A stretch of 64,000 bases of DNA from Macrococcoides caseolyticum (GCF_002902665.1 NZ_PPRM01000068.1:1432-65431); one strand, 5' to 3'; positions 48,311 through 58,502 are shown, numbered from the stretch's first letter. Program-made: numbers and translations. Notes: generated by a model not told the origin, from the sequence alone.

Positions 48311-48902
48311 TTGTCACCCTCCTTACGCTCTGTAAATCATTCTTTGTATTAATATTAGCATACCATTCGCTTTCGTCGCTTACTTCTGAAACAGGAATAA
48401 ACTGTGCCTCAACCGTTAATTGTTTTAACGCGTAACGCTTTTGTTTCATACTTTCTTGTATAACAGGTAGTAACGAACGATGATAAATCGCAATTGTGCG
48501 ATGTACTTGTAAGTCATCCTTATAACACAGCGCATTTACACTTCGTGTATTAAAACAGCTAATAAGATAGTTGATCGCTTCTGTTGTTATAAACGGTGTA
48601 TCAACAGAGACGACGAAGTAACTTTCTGAAAAACTCGCTTCCATTACAGTGTATATGCCTGACATCGGACCACAATCCGCTTCGATATCCGTTACTACAT
48701 GCATATCGAGCTGTTTTTCTTTAATTTCCGATTCAAAGTATGCAGTCATCATTTTATTCGTACTTAAAACAATGCGCGATACATCACTTTCTTTGAATGC
48801 TTCATATACATGCTCATAAAATGGTTTACCTTCGATTTTGTGAAGCGCTTTATTACTGCCAAATCGCGTAGAAGCACCTCCTGCTAATATCACACCTATC
48901 AT
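48291..48902 (-). CDS. mobA: Molybdenum cofactor guanylyltransferase MobA
   Basis: A 203-residue nucleotidyltransferase that attaches GMP to molybdopterin. [15 protein letters not shown] (residues 6-20) is the GTP motif; CGPMSGIY and SVDTPF are also diagnostic. It starts at the base following the moaD stop. Confidence 0.94.
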   Translation of the reverse strand: MIGVILAGGASTRFGSNKALHKIEGKPFYEHVYEAFKESDVSRIVLSTNKMMTAYFESEIKEKQLDMHVVTDIEADCGPMSGIYTVMEASFSESYFVVSVDTPFITTEAINYLISCFNTRSVNALCYKDDLQVHRTIAIYHRSLLPVIQESMKQKRYALKQLTVEAQFIPVSEVSDESEWYANINTKNDLQSVRRVTNGTNNR

Positions 48903-49136
48903 TTAGCCACCACTAACAGGTGGGATTAATGCGACAATATCATCATTATGAATTACATCTTCGTCACGCACAAACTCTTCATTAACAGCAATTTGAAATT
49001 GCTCATCACGTATTACCGGATACGTTTCATATAAATGATTTCTAAACCGACTTACTGTAATAGGCTCAGCAAATGAAAACTGATCTTCTGTGCGATCCAG
49101 CTTCGCTTTAATATGTGCAAAATATAATACTTTCAT
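48903..49136 (-). CDS. moaD: Molybdopterin synthase sulfur carrier MoaD
   Basis: A 77-residue ubiquitin-like protein ending PPVSGG, whose terminal glycine is adenylated by MoeB and thiocarboxylated. A longer open frame exists to 49328, but the real start is one of the two ATG codons at 49139/49136, just after AAGGAGTG, directly behind moaE. Confidence 0.94.
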   Translation of the reverse strand: MKVLYFAHIKAKLDRTEDQFSFAEPITVSRFRNHLYETYPVIRDEQFQIAVNEEFVRDEDVIHNDDIVALIPPVSGG

Positions 49137-49140
49137 CATA

Positions 49141-49581
49141 TCACTCCTTATAATTCGGATGGTAACCTCTTTGGCCACCAATCCACTGTTCTCCGTCTTC
49201 CCATATTTCTTTTTTCCATATTGGAACAATCTCTTTAATGCGTTCAATTGCATATTCATTTGCAGCATAACTATCTTTTCGGTGTGGGCTTGAAACACAA
49301 ATAACGACAGCAATTTCAGACACATCAAGATTACCGATACGATGTGCGATACTTACAATCGTCCCCGGCCATTTCTCGTTGATTTCCTGACCAATTTGTT
49401 CTAATTTCTTCTCTGCCATCGGTATGTATGCTTCGTACTCCAGATACTCTGTTTTAATACCTTGTGTCCATTCTCTGACGATCCCGGTAAATACACATAC
49501 TGCACCTTGATGAGGTGTTACCGTCATCTTGCGATAATGTTCAACATCAATCGGCATTGTTACTACTTCAAATTGTTTCAC
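49141..49581 (-). CDS. moaE: Molybdopterin synthase catalytic subunit MoaE
   Basis: A 146-residue subunit that, with MoaD, converts cPMP to molybdopterin. Diagnostic pieces are GAVCVFTGIVREWTQG, YEAYIPMAEKKL, HRIGNLDVSE and the C-terminal KEIVPIWKKEIWEDGEQWIG with the catalytic lysines. GTG at 49581 with AGGTGA upstream is preferred; a GTG three codons earlier is possible. It overlaps mobB. Confidence 0.94.
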   Translation of the reverse strand: MKQFEVVTMPIDVEHYRKMTVTPHQGAVCVFTGIVREWTQGIKTEYLEYEAYIPMAEKKLEQIGQEINEKWPGTIVSIAHRIGNLDVSEIAVVICVSSPHRKDSYAANEYAIERIKEIVPIWKKEIWEDGEQWIGGQRGYHPNYKE

Positions 49582-50047
49582 GTGTGTCACCTACCCAAAT
49601 TTGTATAAATTCCTTTATCACTTGTTCGCTATCCACAGATGTATCTACCATCAGTTTAATATTTTGTAACTGAGATAACGCCTCTTTATCTTCATGATTG
49701 TTGTAGAGCACAATTTTATCGTAATGTGCCTGCTTATAACCTTCTATAAGTACAATATCCTTACTCGTTACTTCTTCATCGATAATTGTCTTTAGTTCAA
49801 TCGACTCGTTCTTTCTTAACTTATGAATATACGCATATCCCTGGACGATGCTTTCATCTGCACCACTTTCTATATATGTTATATGATCACGTGTTCTTGG
49901 GATATCGATTTCCTGTCCACCAATTTCACCATGATGTTTAATAACAGATACTTCATAATCCATTGCTTTCAATTGCTTAATAATCCGATTCATCGTCGTT
50001 GTTTTTCCAGACTTTTTATATCCGATGACTTGCAATACTTTTACCAT
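49568..50047 (-). CDS. mobB: Molybdopterin-guanine dinucleotide biosynthesis adapter MobB
   Basis: A 159-residue P-loop protein (QVIGYKKSGKTTTMNRI near the start) that aids MobA. ATG at 50047 lies in the end of moeA. KHHGEIGG and DTRDHITYIESGADES-like pieces fit the family. Confidence 0.92.
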   Translation of the reverse strand: MVKVLQVIGYKKSGKTTTMNRIIKQLKAMDYEVSVIKHHGEIGGQEIDIPRTRDHITYIESGADESIVQGYAYIHKLRKNESIELKTIIDEEVTSKDIVLIEGYKQAHYDKIVLYNNHEDKEALSQLQNIKLMVDTSVDSEQVIKEFIQIWVGDTRETI

Positions 50048-51285
50048 GATGAATCCTGACAAGAAAGATCTGTTAACAGGACATCTACCGTATCGCCTTG
50101 TTTAAATCCTCTCGTTCCTCCAGGTAAAACAATCATGCTGTTACTTTTTGCGATGGCAATTACTGCATTACTCTTATTAAATCCACTCGGTGCTACCATC
50201 ATATTACGGTAATCTAAATCCGCTCTTATAAACCTAGTAAATGGATTTGCTTTCGTGAAGTCTTCTGCAAGCGTTGCTTTAATCACTGTTGGATATACAT
50301 CGCTTTGCCCCATCATTTTACGCAGTACAGGTTTCGTATATAGCTCAAACCCTGTGTAACAAGCGCTTGGGTTTCCGGATAATCCGAATAGAAATTTATC
50401 ATCACTTACTGCAACAGTTGTTACGCTACCTGGTCGCATCGCAATTTTATTGAATAATACTTCTGCTGAAAGCTTATTATAAATTTCAGGCATGAAATCG
50501 AAGTCACCAACACTCACACCGCCCGTAGTAATTACGATGTCATGTGCATCCAGTGCATCACGGACGACTTCGTATAGCGCATCGAAGTCGTCACCATGAA
50601 CACGATAGTCTTTCACTTCAACATCCATTGCTTTACAAAGTGATGCAATCATCGGTCCATTCGAATTTCTAATTTTCCCCGGTGCAAGTGGTTCATTAAT
50701 TTCCACAAGTTCTGAACCAGTAGCTATGAGTGCAACAGTTGGCTTACGATGAACGTTCACATACTCATACGAAAACGTCGCCAGTACTGCGATTACCCCT
50801 GCAGTAATTTGCGTTCCTTTCGGAATAACAACTTCACCTCGCTTACATTCTTCACCCTGCCTTGAAATATTTTCACCCGGTGCAAAGGTTTTTCTAAGCG
50901 TAAATCCATCTTCTATTGGCGTCGTTTGTTCAAGCATTACGACAGCATCAGCACCTTCTGGAATTGGTGCGCCCGTCATAATACGTACTGCCTCGTTGTC
51001 TTTTAGTTGTGCGTCACTTACATGTCCGGCGCCGATGTGATCGATAACTTTAAATGATTTTCTATCATCACCACTTGCGCCTTCTGACGCTTCACTTACA
51101 ATCGCAAACCCGTCATATGGTGACTTGTCAAACATAGGTATATCATATGTTGCAATAATATCTTCAGCTAATGTATAGCCTAAACTATCTGTATAATATT
51201 TCTTGATTACTGATTTATTTTTAGCATGCTCTAAACACTTATCTATCGCTTCTGTTACAGGAATTGGTGTACGTTTTTCAAGCAT
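50041..51285 (-). CDS. moeA: Molybdopterin molybdenumtransferase MoeA
   Basis: A 414-residue protein that inserts molybdate into molybdopterin. Typical pieces are [12 protein letters not shown], the [16 protein letters not shown] segment, [14 protein letters not shown] and [20 protein letters not shown] at 51285 follows AGGATAACG; the frame's 24-codon extension overlaps the moaC promoter region and is unlikely. First gene of the operon. Confidence 0.95.
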   Translation of the reverse strand: MLEKRTPIPVTEAIDKCLEHAKNKSVIKKYYTDSLGYTLAEDIIATYDIPMFDKSPYDGFAIVSEASEGASGDDRKSFKVIDHIGAGHVSDAQLKDNEAVRIMTGAPIPEGADAVVMLEQTTPIEDGFTLRKTFAPGENISRQGEECKRGEVVIPKGTQITAGVIAVLATFSYEYVNVHRKPTVALIATGSELVEINEPLAPGKIRNSNGPMIASLCKAMDVEVKDYRVHGDDFDALYEVVRDALDAHDIVITTGGVSVGDFDFMPEIYNKLSAEVLFNKIAMRPGSVTTVAVSDDKFLFGLSGNPSACYTGFELYTKPVLRKMMGQSDVYPTVIKATLAEDFTKANPFTRFIRADLDYRNMMVAPSGFNKSNAVIAIAKSNSMIVLPGGTRGFKQGDTVDVLLTDLSCQDSSW

Positions 51286-51345
51286 CGTTATCCTACTTTC
51301 TATAAATGTAGTATGATAGTTATAGTATATAAAAAAGGAAGTGAA

Positions 51346-51825
51346 ATGATGAATCAATTAACACACTTTAACGAACAAGGGCGTGCAAAGATGGTCGATG
51401 TCTCAGATAAACCAGTCTCAACACGTACAGCTGTTGCTAAAACCTCTATCAAAGTGAACGAAGTTATTCATGATCAAATCATCAACCATAAGAACAAAAA
51501 AGGCGATGTACTTGGCGTTGCACAGGTGGCAGGTATTATGGCTGCAAAAAATACATCGCAGATTATACCGATGTGTCATCCACTGAATTTAAGTGGCATT
51601 GATATCTCTTTTGAATGGGACACATCAGATGGTTATGAAATATTCATTACCTGCACTGTAAAAACGACCGGACAAACTGGTGTTGAAATGGAAGCTTTAA
51701 CAGGTGCAAGCGCAACTGCGCTAACGATATATGATATGACGAAGGCCGTTGATAAAAGTATGATCATCGGACCAACTTATCTTGAACATAAATCAGGCGG
51801 CAAAAATGGTGATTTTAACCGTTAA
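51346..51825 (+). CDS. moaC: Cyclic pyranopterin monophosphate synthase MoaC
   Basis: A 159-residue (or 158) enzyme completing cPMP synthesis after MoaA. The [25 protein letters not shown] and [24 protein letters not shown] segments contain the catalytic residues. The start is one of two ATG codons (51346/51349) after GGAAGTG. It diverges from moeA; the 60 bases between hold both promoters. It ends one base before the convergent moaB gene, with no terminator. Confidence 0.95.
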   Translation: MMNQLTHFNEQGRAKMVDVSDKPVSTRTAVAKTSIKVNEVIHDQIINHKNKKGDVLGVAQVAGIMAAKNTSQIIPMCHPLNLSGIDISFEWDTSDGYEIFITCTVKTTGQTGVEMEALTGASATALTIYDMTKAVDKSMIIGPTYLEHKSGGKNGDFNR

Positions 51826-52326
51826 TTACTTATTAAGCTCATGCACAATGTGATGAATCTCTTGTGTAATGAGCTTTTTCATCGCAAGATTTACTGCACC
51901 AACTGAACCCGGAATCGAGAAGATTACGGTATTGTCTTTCGTGCCACATAATGCGCGAGATAGCATCGCTCGTGTCCCTACATCTTCTGTATAGCTTAAG
52001 TATCTAAAAATTTCCCCGAAACCTTCCATTTCTTTATCGATAATCGATTGGACAACTTCAATTGTAACATCACGCTTCGCAACACCTGTACCACCTGTTG
52101 TAATAATAACATCAACTTTTTCATGCAATAATTTTATAATACTTGCACGAATGTCAGCCTGGTCGTCTTTAACGATTAAGTAATGTTCACGTGAAACATC
52201 GATTTCGATACTTTTTAAATGTTCAATAATCGCCTTTCCGCCCTTATCCGTACCATAATCTCTCGTATCACTAACTGTAATCACACCGACCAGTAATTGT
52301 TTACGCACGTCATTTGAATGTTCCAA
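51826..52326 (-). CDS. moaB: Molybdopterin adenylyltransferase-type MoaB
   Basis: A 166-residue MogA/MoaB protein that adenylates molybdopterin. VITTGGTGVAKRDVTIE (about 90-106) and the SIPGSVGAVNLAMKKL segment are diagnostic. It follows moeB by 11 bases. Confidence 0.93.
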   Translation of the reverse strand: MEHSNDVRKQLLVGVITVSDTRDYGTDKGGKAIIEHLKSIEIDVSREHYLIVKDDQADIRASIIKLLHEKVDVIITTGGTGVAKRDVTIEVVQSIIDKEMEGFGEIFRYLSYTEDVGTRAMLSRALCGTKDNTVIFSIPGSVGAVNLAMKKLITQEIHHIVHELNK

Positions 52327-52337
52327 TACTATCTCTC

Positions 52338-53327
52338 CTAACCAAATAGTTGATGATAAACTGTCTTGCCTTCCGCCATCGATTGAACTTCATGAATAAG
52401 CATACGACCACCTCTAAACCAGACAATCGGATGATCATCAAACTTAAACCTTATAAAGTAAGGGGTTTCCTGAAATATGATAGACAACGATTGTAAATGT
52501 TTCAACAAATTTTCATCGCTGAACGCTGTCACAATTTGTACTGTATCTCTACCACATAACATCGTTTCATGTGTTTGCTGACTAAGTGCCGGATATGTTG
52601 CATGTGCTGCGCACGTTGAACAACTTTCATTAAACATACGAGAAAATTTAAGCGCTGTATGATCCATCTGCCATACATCACCAAACACTAGTTTTGCATC
52701 GAACGGTGTATCTGTTAACAGTTTTAATGCGTACATCATCTGAAAGCTTGTTGCCATACTCACAGCGGGTTCTATAACACCTACTGTATCACATGTTCTA
52801 TTCATTACGGGTAACATACCCATCACACAATTAAAGCAAGGCGTTACACCAGGAATAAAAGGGCATGCTACGTAAGTTGATTCTACACATGCACCATAAA
52901 TCCATGGGATATTATATTTATAAGCGAAATCGTTAATTAACAATCGCGTTTCAAAGTTATCTGTTGCATCTAATATACAATCACATTGCAAAAACGCCGC
53001 TTCTAAAAGCGGCGCATCAAGATGATTGATATATGTTTCAATTTGAATATCACTTCGAATTGCTTTAACTTCACGTTCACAAGCAATCACTTTAGGCGTC
53101 GCATCAATCGCATCTTGTTCCTTAAAAAGTGATTGTCGCTGTAAATTTGAGAGTTCAACATAATCGCGATCGACAATCACAATTTTACTTACACCGCACC
53201 TTGCCAAGGATTCTGCAAGATGCGTACCTAATGCACCACATCCTACAATACCAACAGTCTTACAAGAGAGTTTCTCCTGACCTTCCTGGCCGATACCATA
53301 AAATTTTATTTGTCTGTCATATCGCAT
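52338..53327 (-). CDS. moeB: ThiF/MoeB adenylyltransferase
   Basis: A 329-residue E1-like enzyme that adenylates the C-terminus of MoaD. The ATP motif is GCGALGTHLAE (about 30-40), DRDYVELSNLQRQ follows, and zinc cysteines appear in CFNCVMG and CSTCAA. No rhodanese domain. It starts ten bases after the narT stop, so narT-moeB-moaB read as one operon. Confidence 0.92.
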   Translation of the reverse strand: MRYDRQIKFYGIGQEGQEKLSCKTVGIVGCGALGTHLAESLARCGVSKIVIVDRDYVELSNLQRQSLFKEQDAIDATPKVIACEREVKAIRSDIQIETYINHLDAPLLEAAFLQCDCILDATDNFETRLLINDFAYKYNIPWIYGACVESTYVACPFIPGVTPCFNCVMGMLPVMNRTCDTVGVIEPAVSMATSFQMMYALKLLTDTPFDAKLVFGDVWQMDHTALKFSRMFNESCSTCAAHATYPALSQQTHETMLCGRDTVQIVTAFSDENLLKHLQSLSIIFQETPYFIRFKFDDHPIVWFRGGRMLIHEVQSMAEGKTVYHQLFG

Positions 53328-53337
53328 ATGTCATCCC

Positions 53338-54495
53338 CTAATTTCTGCCTTCTTTTTTGTCCATCCAGAACATTGTTATTAATGCAATTATACCAAACAC
53401 TGCAAGGAAGGCAAAAGCTGGCTTGTTTGTACCGAAGTTTGCTGCACAAGCGGCAATAACTAGTGGCGGAAAGAATCCACCTAATCCACCCATCATCGAA
53501 ACAATACCGTTAACAATACCTGCTTGTTTAGAGTAATATGTCGGAGCCAATTTAAAGATTAAGCCATTTCCTAATCCCGCACATGCTGAAATAATTAAAC
53601 ATCCTGCAGTAAAGAAGAAAATTTGATGGTTAATAGATAACATTGCAGCACCAATAATTAAACCGACGAATACAACTTTAAGCACGTCCATAGCACGTAA
53701 CTTATCACCGAGTACTCCACCAATTGGACGAAGCAACGTTGCAATCGCAATAAATGTACCTGTACGAACACCAGCATCTACTTTATCTAAACCGAAGTTG
53801 TTAACTAAAAAGTTTGGTAAAAATAATCCGAATGCTACGAACGAACCGAATGTAATAAAGTACCAGAAGCTCAGTAAATATAATTTATACTCCGGTAACA
53901 CCCCTTTAATTTGATCCATTAATGGTTGCTTTACTTTAGGTTCATCTTTATCCCCTAATAAGAAGTTCAGTAGCGCAAACAGTGCCATAACTACTAAATA
54001 AGATTTAACAGTGTTGCTCCAGCCAATTGCATTCGCAATCGGTGGTGCAGCAAATGCTGATACTGCCGTACCGATGTTACCCATACCGTAAATACCGTTA
54101 GCAAGACCATGCTTTTCTTTAGGGAAATATTTTGGCACACTTGTAACACCTACAGAGAAGATTGCGCCCCCAACCCCTAGAAAAAGACCAGCAATCATCA
54201 ACATTGTAGTCGATTGCGCCATACTAAGTAAAAATACAGGAATGAGCAGGAATATAAATGCTCCTAAAAATACCTTTCGTGCACCGATTAAGTTTGCATA
54301 ATATCCTAATGGAATACGTAATACAGAACCTAAAATAACTGGAATTGCTAAAATGATTGCTTTCTGACTTTCAGGAATTGAGAAGTCCTGAGACATAAAT
54401 GGTAATAACGGTGCAATAATTGTCCAAGCCATAAATCCAGCTAATAAACTGAACGTTTGAAGCGTTAACTGCACTTTACCCGATGCTTTGTTCAT
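53338..54495 (-). CDS. narT: Nitrate transporter NarT
   Basis: A 385-residue, 12-helix MFS protein of the nitrate/nitrite porter family, importing nitrate for respiration. [31 protein letters not shown] and [12 protein letters not shown] / [19 protein letters not shown] are the two family glycine-rich nitrate signatures. Length and sequence fit staphylococcal NarT (388). ATG at 54495 follows AAGGGTG; a GTG three codons earlier overlaps that site. Palindromes upstream suggest redox/NreC control. Confidence 0.93.
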   Translation of the reverse strand: MNKASGKVQLTLQTFSLLAGFMAWTIIAPLLPFMSQDFSIPESQKAIILAIPVILGSVLRIPLGYYANLIGARKVFLGAFIFLLIPVFLLSMAQSTTMLMIAGLFLGVGGAIFSVGVTSVPKYFPKEKHGLANGIYGMGNIGTAVSAFAAPPIANAIGWSNTVKSYLVVMALFALLNFLLGDKDEPKVKQPLMDQIKGVLPEYKLYLLSFWYFITFGSFVAFGLFLPNFLVNNFGLDKVDAGVRTGTFIAIATLLRPIGGVLGDKLRAMDVLKVVFVGLIIGAAMLSINHQIFFFTAGCLIISACAGLGNGLIFKLAPTYYSKQAGIVNGIVSMMGGLGGFFPPLVIAACAANFGTNKPAFAFLAVFGIIALITMFWMDKKEGRN

Positions 54496-54514
54496 ACGTT
54501 TCACCCTTTTTTAT

Positions 54515-54540
54515 AAGTTTGTGATTATTTATACAAACTT
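54515..54540. promoter_or_regulatory. Rex-like palindrome at the narT promoter
   Basis: AAGTTTGT and ACAAACTT are exact complements ten bases apart; the middle reads TTGTGATTATTTATACAA, a partial Rex match (one half perfect). A possible minus-strand -10, TATAAA (54533-54528), lies inside it, 20 bases before the gene's ribosome site. Confidence 0.5.
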
Positions 54541-54571
54541 ATTTTAAGCCTTTTTATGTGCTTATATAATT

Positions 54572-54604
54572 GGGGATTTCCCCTATGATGAGGAAAGTTT
54601 CCCT
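54572..54604. promoter_or_regulatory. Two NreC-like GGG(G)AA..CCC boxes upstream of narT
   Basis: GGGGATTTCCCC (54572-54583) and AGGAAAGTTTCCCT (54591-54604) are near-palindromes whose centres are 20 bases (two helical turns) apart. The staphylococcal oxygen regulator NreC binds GGGG/CCCC-flanked palindromes at nar, nir and narT promoters; nreC itself is encoded in this window. Confidence 0.55.
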
Positions 54605-54623
54605 ATATGTTGTACAGTATAAA

Positions 54624-54656
54624 ATTAAAAACGCAGAATAATAATTATCCTGCGTT
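54624..54656 (-). terminator. Terminator of the hemerythrin-like gene
   Basis: AACGCAG/CTGCGTT stem with A+T-rich inner pairs, followed on the minus strand by TTTTTAATTTT. Confidence 0.75.
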
Positions 54657-54662
54657 CTATAC

Positions 54663-55169
54663 TTATAATATTTTTGTATTCACTACTTCCAGCAGCAAAT
54701 CTTCATCCTTAATCTTGAATACTTTTTCTGCCATCGGAAACAGTACATTTTCTTCTTTATACATATGTACCATACAGATTTCATACCCTTCATTTAAATC
54801 CTGCATGATTAAAGGGATATCTTCCACTTCGTAATTCATCACCTTTGTCACCTCTAAGAAGTGATTAAAGTACTGCATCATCTCATCGTGTTCTGCTTCT
54901 ATCGTAATAATCGGACCTTGATCTGTTCCGATATATGAACCTAGGATAGGAAAGAAGAAGCGTGATTCTTTTTCCTGATGTTTCATCAATACAGGAATGA
55001 ATGCGGTTATCAATTTACGTATGTTGTTTACATGTTCAAAACGCGCGAGCGGTGCGCATGTTTTAATAATTTGCATTTCACTAAACCATTCATGCATTAA
55101 ACTTCTAATGAGCATGTGCTCATTTTCTAATATGCGTAATGCTTTCATCTTCGTCTGGAATTGTTGCAT
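54663..55169 (-). CDS. Hemerythrin HHE-domain protein
   Basis: A 168-residue four-helix protein with the non-haem di-iron ligand pattern of HHE domains: ENEHMLIRSLMHEW, LMKHQEKESRFFFPIL, EAEHDEMMQYFNHF and VHMYKEENVLFPMAE. Such proteins sense or handle oxygen, nitric oxide or repair iron-sulfur centres. It is too short for the ScdA/RIC type, which has an extra N-terminal domain. It lies upstream of narT in the same direction but with its own terminator, and a GGAA/TTCCC palindrome upstream suggests the same anaerobic regulator. ATG at 55169 follows AGGACG. Confidence 0.82.
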   Translation of the reverse strand: MQQFQTKMKALRILENEHMLIRSLMHEWFSEMQIIKTCAPLARFEHVNNIRKLITAFIPVLMKHQEKESRFFFPILGSYIGTDQGPIITIEAEHDEMMQYFNHFLEVTKVMNYEVEDIPLIMQDLNEGYEICMVHMYKEENVLFPMAEKVFKIKDEDLLLEVVNTKIL

Positions 55170-55229
55170 ATCTACACGTCCTATCAATTCTTTTACTCCA
55201 TTGTAAATGAATGATTTAGAAAAGATATT

Positions 55230-55241
55230 AGGAAATTCCCT
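55230..55241. promoter_or_regulatory. NreC-like box upstream of the hemerythrin gene
   Basis: AGGAAATTCCCT is nearly palindromic and resembles the boxes at 54572-54604. Its centre is 66 bases before the start codon, next to the kdpE stop. Confidence 0.4.
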
Positions 55242-55928
55242 TTAAATGATTTTATTCATTTGATAGCCAACGGACATATGCGTCTCAATATATTCTGGAT
55301 TTTTTGGATCTTTCTCAATTTTTTTGCGTAATGTTGTCATAAAGACACGCAATGACGGAAGTTCACTTTCCATTACCTGTCCCCAGATTTCCTTCAAAAT
55401 ATAATTATACGTCAATACTTTGCCAGTGTTCAGTGACAATAGTACAATTAAACGATACTCAATTGGTGTAAGGTGAATGATTTGTTCACCGACATATACT
55501 TTATGACCTTCATAATCAATTCTCAAATCACCATTTACATAATACTTCTCTTGTTCGTTCATCTTAAAATGTCTTCGAATCAAGACACGGACTCTGGCTA
55601 GTAATTCCTCAGCATCAAAAGGTTTCGTGACATAATCTTCTGCACCAAGATCCAGACAGCTTACTTTTTCATTAGAATCTGCTCTGGCACTAAGCACTAG
55701 GATAGGTGTGTCACTAAATTGTTTGAGCTGATTAATTACTTCTAACCCATCAATATCCGGTAATCCTAAGTCAAGAATGATTAAATCAGGATTAAAATTT
55801 TGTACTTCAAATATTCCATCTTTACCGTTAGATGCTATTTTAGTCGTATACTGTTGTTTTTCAAATATTCTTGTTAGCAAGAGTTGTACAGATTTATCAT
55901 CCTCTATTACTAATAATTTCTGTTTCAC
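55242..55928 (-). CDS. kdpE: Response regulator KdpE
   Basis: A 228-residue OmpR/PhoB-type regulator. The acidic pocket is E9-D10-D11, the phosphorylation site D53 (LIILDLGLPDID), and K at KPFDAEELLARVR closes the receiver. The winged helix is C-terminal (TPIEYRLIVLLSLNTGKVLT on). It activates kdpFABC, divergently placed beyond kdpD. Its ATG overlaps the kdpD stop. Confidence 0.94.
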   Translation of the reverse strand: MKQKLLVIEDDKSVQLLLTRIFEKQQYTTKIASNGKDGIFEVQNFNPDLIILDLGLPDIDGLEVINQLKQFSDTPILVLSARADSNEKVSCLDLGAEDYVTKPFDAEELLARVRVLIRRHFKMNEQEKYYVNGDLRIDYEGHKVYVGEQIIHLTPIEYRLIVLLSLNTGKVLTYNYILKEIWGQVMESELPSLRVFMTTLRKKIEKDPKNPEYIETHMSVGYQMNKII

Positions 55929-58441
55929 AGAACTTCCTCCTTTAATTGGAGCTGGAAGCCGAATATTGCCCCTTGAGGTTCATTATCCTTTACATACAAT
56001 GAAGATTGATGCGCTTTTAATATAACCTGACAAATATATAGACCAAGCCCAAGTCCTTCTCTACTTTTATCTGAAGTAATATTATTCGTATAGAACTGTT
56101 CAAATAATTTATCATGTTCCACCCCGTTCACACCAAAGCCATTGTCTCTGACTTCTATTGTTACTTTACCATCAATTCTAAATGCATGTATTTCGATTTG
56201 AGCAGTTTCCGGTGTATATTTTAATGCATTATCTATTAAATTGATAATAACCTGGGTGATTAAATACTCATCTACTTCAACAAACATTAAAGTATCTTCT
56301 ATGTGAAGCTGAATAGATTTATTTCCACTCCTTTTAGAGGAAAGTTGATACGCTTGATAAATTATTTCTTCTAACAGTGCTAACTGGAGATTTAGTTTAT
56401 CTTCTTGTTCCATCTTCGTTACAAGTAATATATTATTCACTAAATTATTTAACCACTTTGCATCTTCATAAATAGATAGAGCAATATTAGCATCATCTAG
56501 ATTTGATTCCTTAAGTAATTGAGCATTACCCATTATCGTTGTTAGTGGTGTTCTTATATCGTGAGAAATAGATTTTAAGAATGTACTTCTTGTTTTCTCC
56601 TGTTCTTTTTCTTTCAGCTGCAATTCTTTTTCTTCATATAAATCTAATCTTTTTAAAGCACTGGTCATATCACCGATAATCGAATAAATGATATCTTCTT
56701 CAAATTGAAGTTTATCTTCTTCTGTAACATGAATAATAATGACATATTCGTATCGGTATGAGACGATGACTGGAATAATCAGTGCATTTAAACCTGCAAA
56801 AGTATCCGTCATATAACCTGCAGGCGTATTATTTTTCACAGCCCATTTTACGTGATTTTTCAGTGTATCATCAAGCGAACTCGCATATATTTCATCCGCT
56901 TTATAAATATCAATTTGTCCTGTAAGTAATCTAGATAATTGTTCCTTTACGCAATGAACGATATTTAAGGCACTGTTTGCTTCTGATAATTGTTTGTTCG
57001 TCTCAAGTAACAAGCTCATACGATACGTCTTAAATCGTGCAATCTTCGTTTGTCTTTTCACACCTTTTGCTAATGAACTAATAATCAACCCTGATATGAA
57101 CATGATCAAGAAAGTCGCCGGATAATCAGAGCGATATGCTTCAAATGAAAATCTAGGTACAGTAAAGAAATAATTAAAGGTTAATACGGCACTTATTGAA
57201 CTGATCAATATCATCCATCTCGACTCCGTCCATAATGCCAGTACAAGGACACCGAGCATATAAACAGTTATTGTATTCGATTCATTGAGATTAATATTAA
57301 ACATTAACAATGCAATTAACGTACATATTGAGAGTATAACGATTAGTTTAAATAATTCTAAGAACTGTACATCAAATTTCGGTAATGAATATTTTTGTTT
57401 ATCCGTATATGTAATCGCATTGCTTATAATGATTACATTTATCTCTTGATAATTTTTATTAATTCTTGTAATGATGTCATCTTGAAACCATTTTTGTTTT
57501 AAACTTCTTCCTAATACAAGTTTATCTACTCTATTCAACCTACACCAATCACCGATTTGTTCAACTTCATCCCCATATAATTTTACGTATCTTCCACCTA
57601 ATGCATCGAGCAGCTTTAAATTTTCATTAAGCACTGCACTGTCTATACTATCTTCATTTTCTACAACAATACCAACCAGCTCCGCTTTAAAAGCTTTCGC
57701 CATTCGTGCACCAGCTCTAATAACTTCGTGACTTGTTGGAGAGGATGTCATGCCTACAGCAATAATTTGTTCTGAATGAACAGGAATTGCATGTACACTC
57801 ATTTTATTATCCTGGACTTTTGCAAGCTCTCTTAATGCTATTTCCCTTAGTTGAATTAGGTGTTCAATTTTAAAAAAATTATCTAGTGCAGTGGGTACTT
57901 TTCTTTGGTTATAAATCTTACCTTCTTTTAAACGCTGTATAAGTTCTTCCGGTTCTATGTCTATAAACTCAATGGCATGAGACTGATGAATCACTTCATC
58001 AGGAATTCTTTCGTTAACTATAACGCCAGTAATCGATTTAATCATATGATATAAAGATTCGATATGCTGTATGTTAACTGTAGTATGGACATCAATACCA
58101 TGATTTAATATTTCTGCAATGTCCTGCCACCTTTTCTCATGACGGGATCCAGGTGGATTATGATGCGCAAGTTCATCAATCAATACGACTTGTGGATGTT
58201 GGTGAATAATTTCATCTATATTCGGTTCATAAAGTATATGATTTTTATATACTACTTTCATCGCTTCAATTGCTGGTAATCCATTTAACTGTTCTACTGT
58301 TTCCGGTCTTTGATGCGGCTCTATATAACCAATTTTTACATCTATACCTCGCGCATGAAGTCGTTGTCCCTCCTTTAGCATCTTATATGTTTTTCCTACC
58401 CCTGCTGCATATCCTAAATAAATCTTTAGCTTCCCTTTCAT
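55925..58441 (-). CDS. kdpD: Sensor histidine kinase KdpD
   Basis: An 838-residue sensor of potassium/osmotic state. The N-terminal KdpD domain has the Walker A motif G10YAAGVGKT18 and VVLIDELAHHNPPGSRH; a UspA-like domain follows (about 215-350), then four close membrane helices (about 365-470), a GAF-like region, the H-box SISHDIRTPLT and the ATPase N/G boxes NLIDNALKYTP, DNGFGV and GLGLGLYI. In S. aureus the UspA domain binds c-di-AMP. Slightly shorter than the E. coli protein (894). Divergent from kdpFABC. Confidence 0.95.
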   Translation of the reverse strand: MKGKLKIYLGYAAGVGKTYKMLKEGQRLHARGIDVKIGYIEPHQRPETVEQLNGLPAIEAMKVVYKNHILYEPNIDEIIHQHPQVVLIDELAHHNPPGSRHEKRWQDIAEILNHGIDVHTTVNIQHIESLYHMIKSITGVIVNERIPDEVIHQSHAIEFIDIEPEELIQRLKEGKIYNQRKVPTALDNFFKIEHLIQLREIALRELAKVQDNKMSVHAIPVHSEQIIAVGMTSSPTSHEVIRAGARMAKAFKAELVGIVVENEDSIDSAVLNENLKLLDALGGRYVKLYGDEVEQIGDWCRLNRVDKLVLGRSLKQKWFQDDIITRINKNYQEINVIIISNAITYTDKQKYSLPKFDVQFLELFKLIVILSICTLIALLMFNINLNESNTITVYMLGVLVLALWTESRWMILISSISAVLTFNYFFTVPRFSFEAYRSDYPATFLIMFISGLIISSLAKGVKRQTKIARFKTYRMSLLLETNKQLSEANSALNIVHCVKEQLSRLLTGQIDIYKADEIYASSLDDTLKNHVKWAVKNNTPAGYMTDTFAGLNALIIPVIVSYRYEYVIIIHVTEEDKLQFEEDIIYSIIGDMTSALKRLDLYEEKELQLKEKEQEKTRSTFLKSISHDIRTPLTTIMGNAQLLKESNLDDANIALSIYEDAKWLNNLVNNILLVTKMEQEDKLNLQLALLEEIIYQAYQLSSKRSGNKSIQLHIEDTLMFVEVDEYLITQVIINLIDNALKYTPETAQIEIHAFRIDGKVTIEVRDNGFGVNGVEHDKLFEQFYTNNITSDKSREGLGLGLYICQVILKAHQSSLYVKDNEPQGAIFGFQLQLKEEVL

Positions 58442-58502
58442 ATGCTCACCTCTTAACTCGATTTTAAAAGAAGAAATTCACATTGCATAGATGAAACACA
58501 TA

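Noticed and set aside
48903..49328. 141-codon frame as one protein
   Set aside because: The first 60 or so codons overlap moaE in another frame; only the last 77 residues are the MoaD ubiquitin-like protein, with its own AAGGAGTG site.
51286..51345. Molybdenum cofactor riboswitch between moeA and moaC
   Set aside because: The gap is only 60 bases and has no extended structure; too small for a Moco aptamer.
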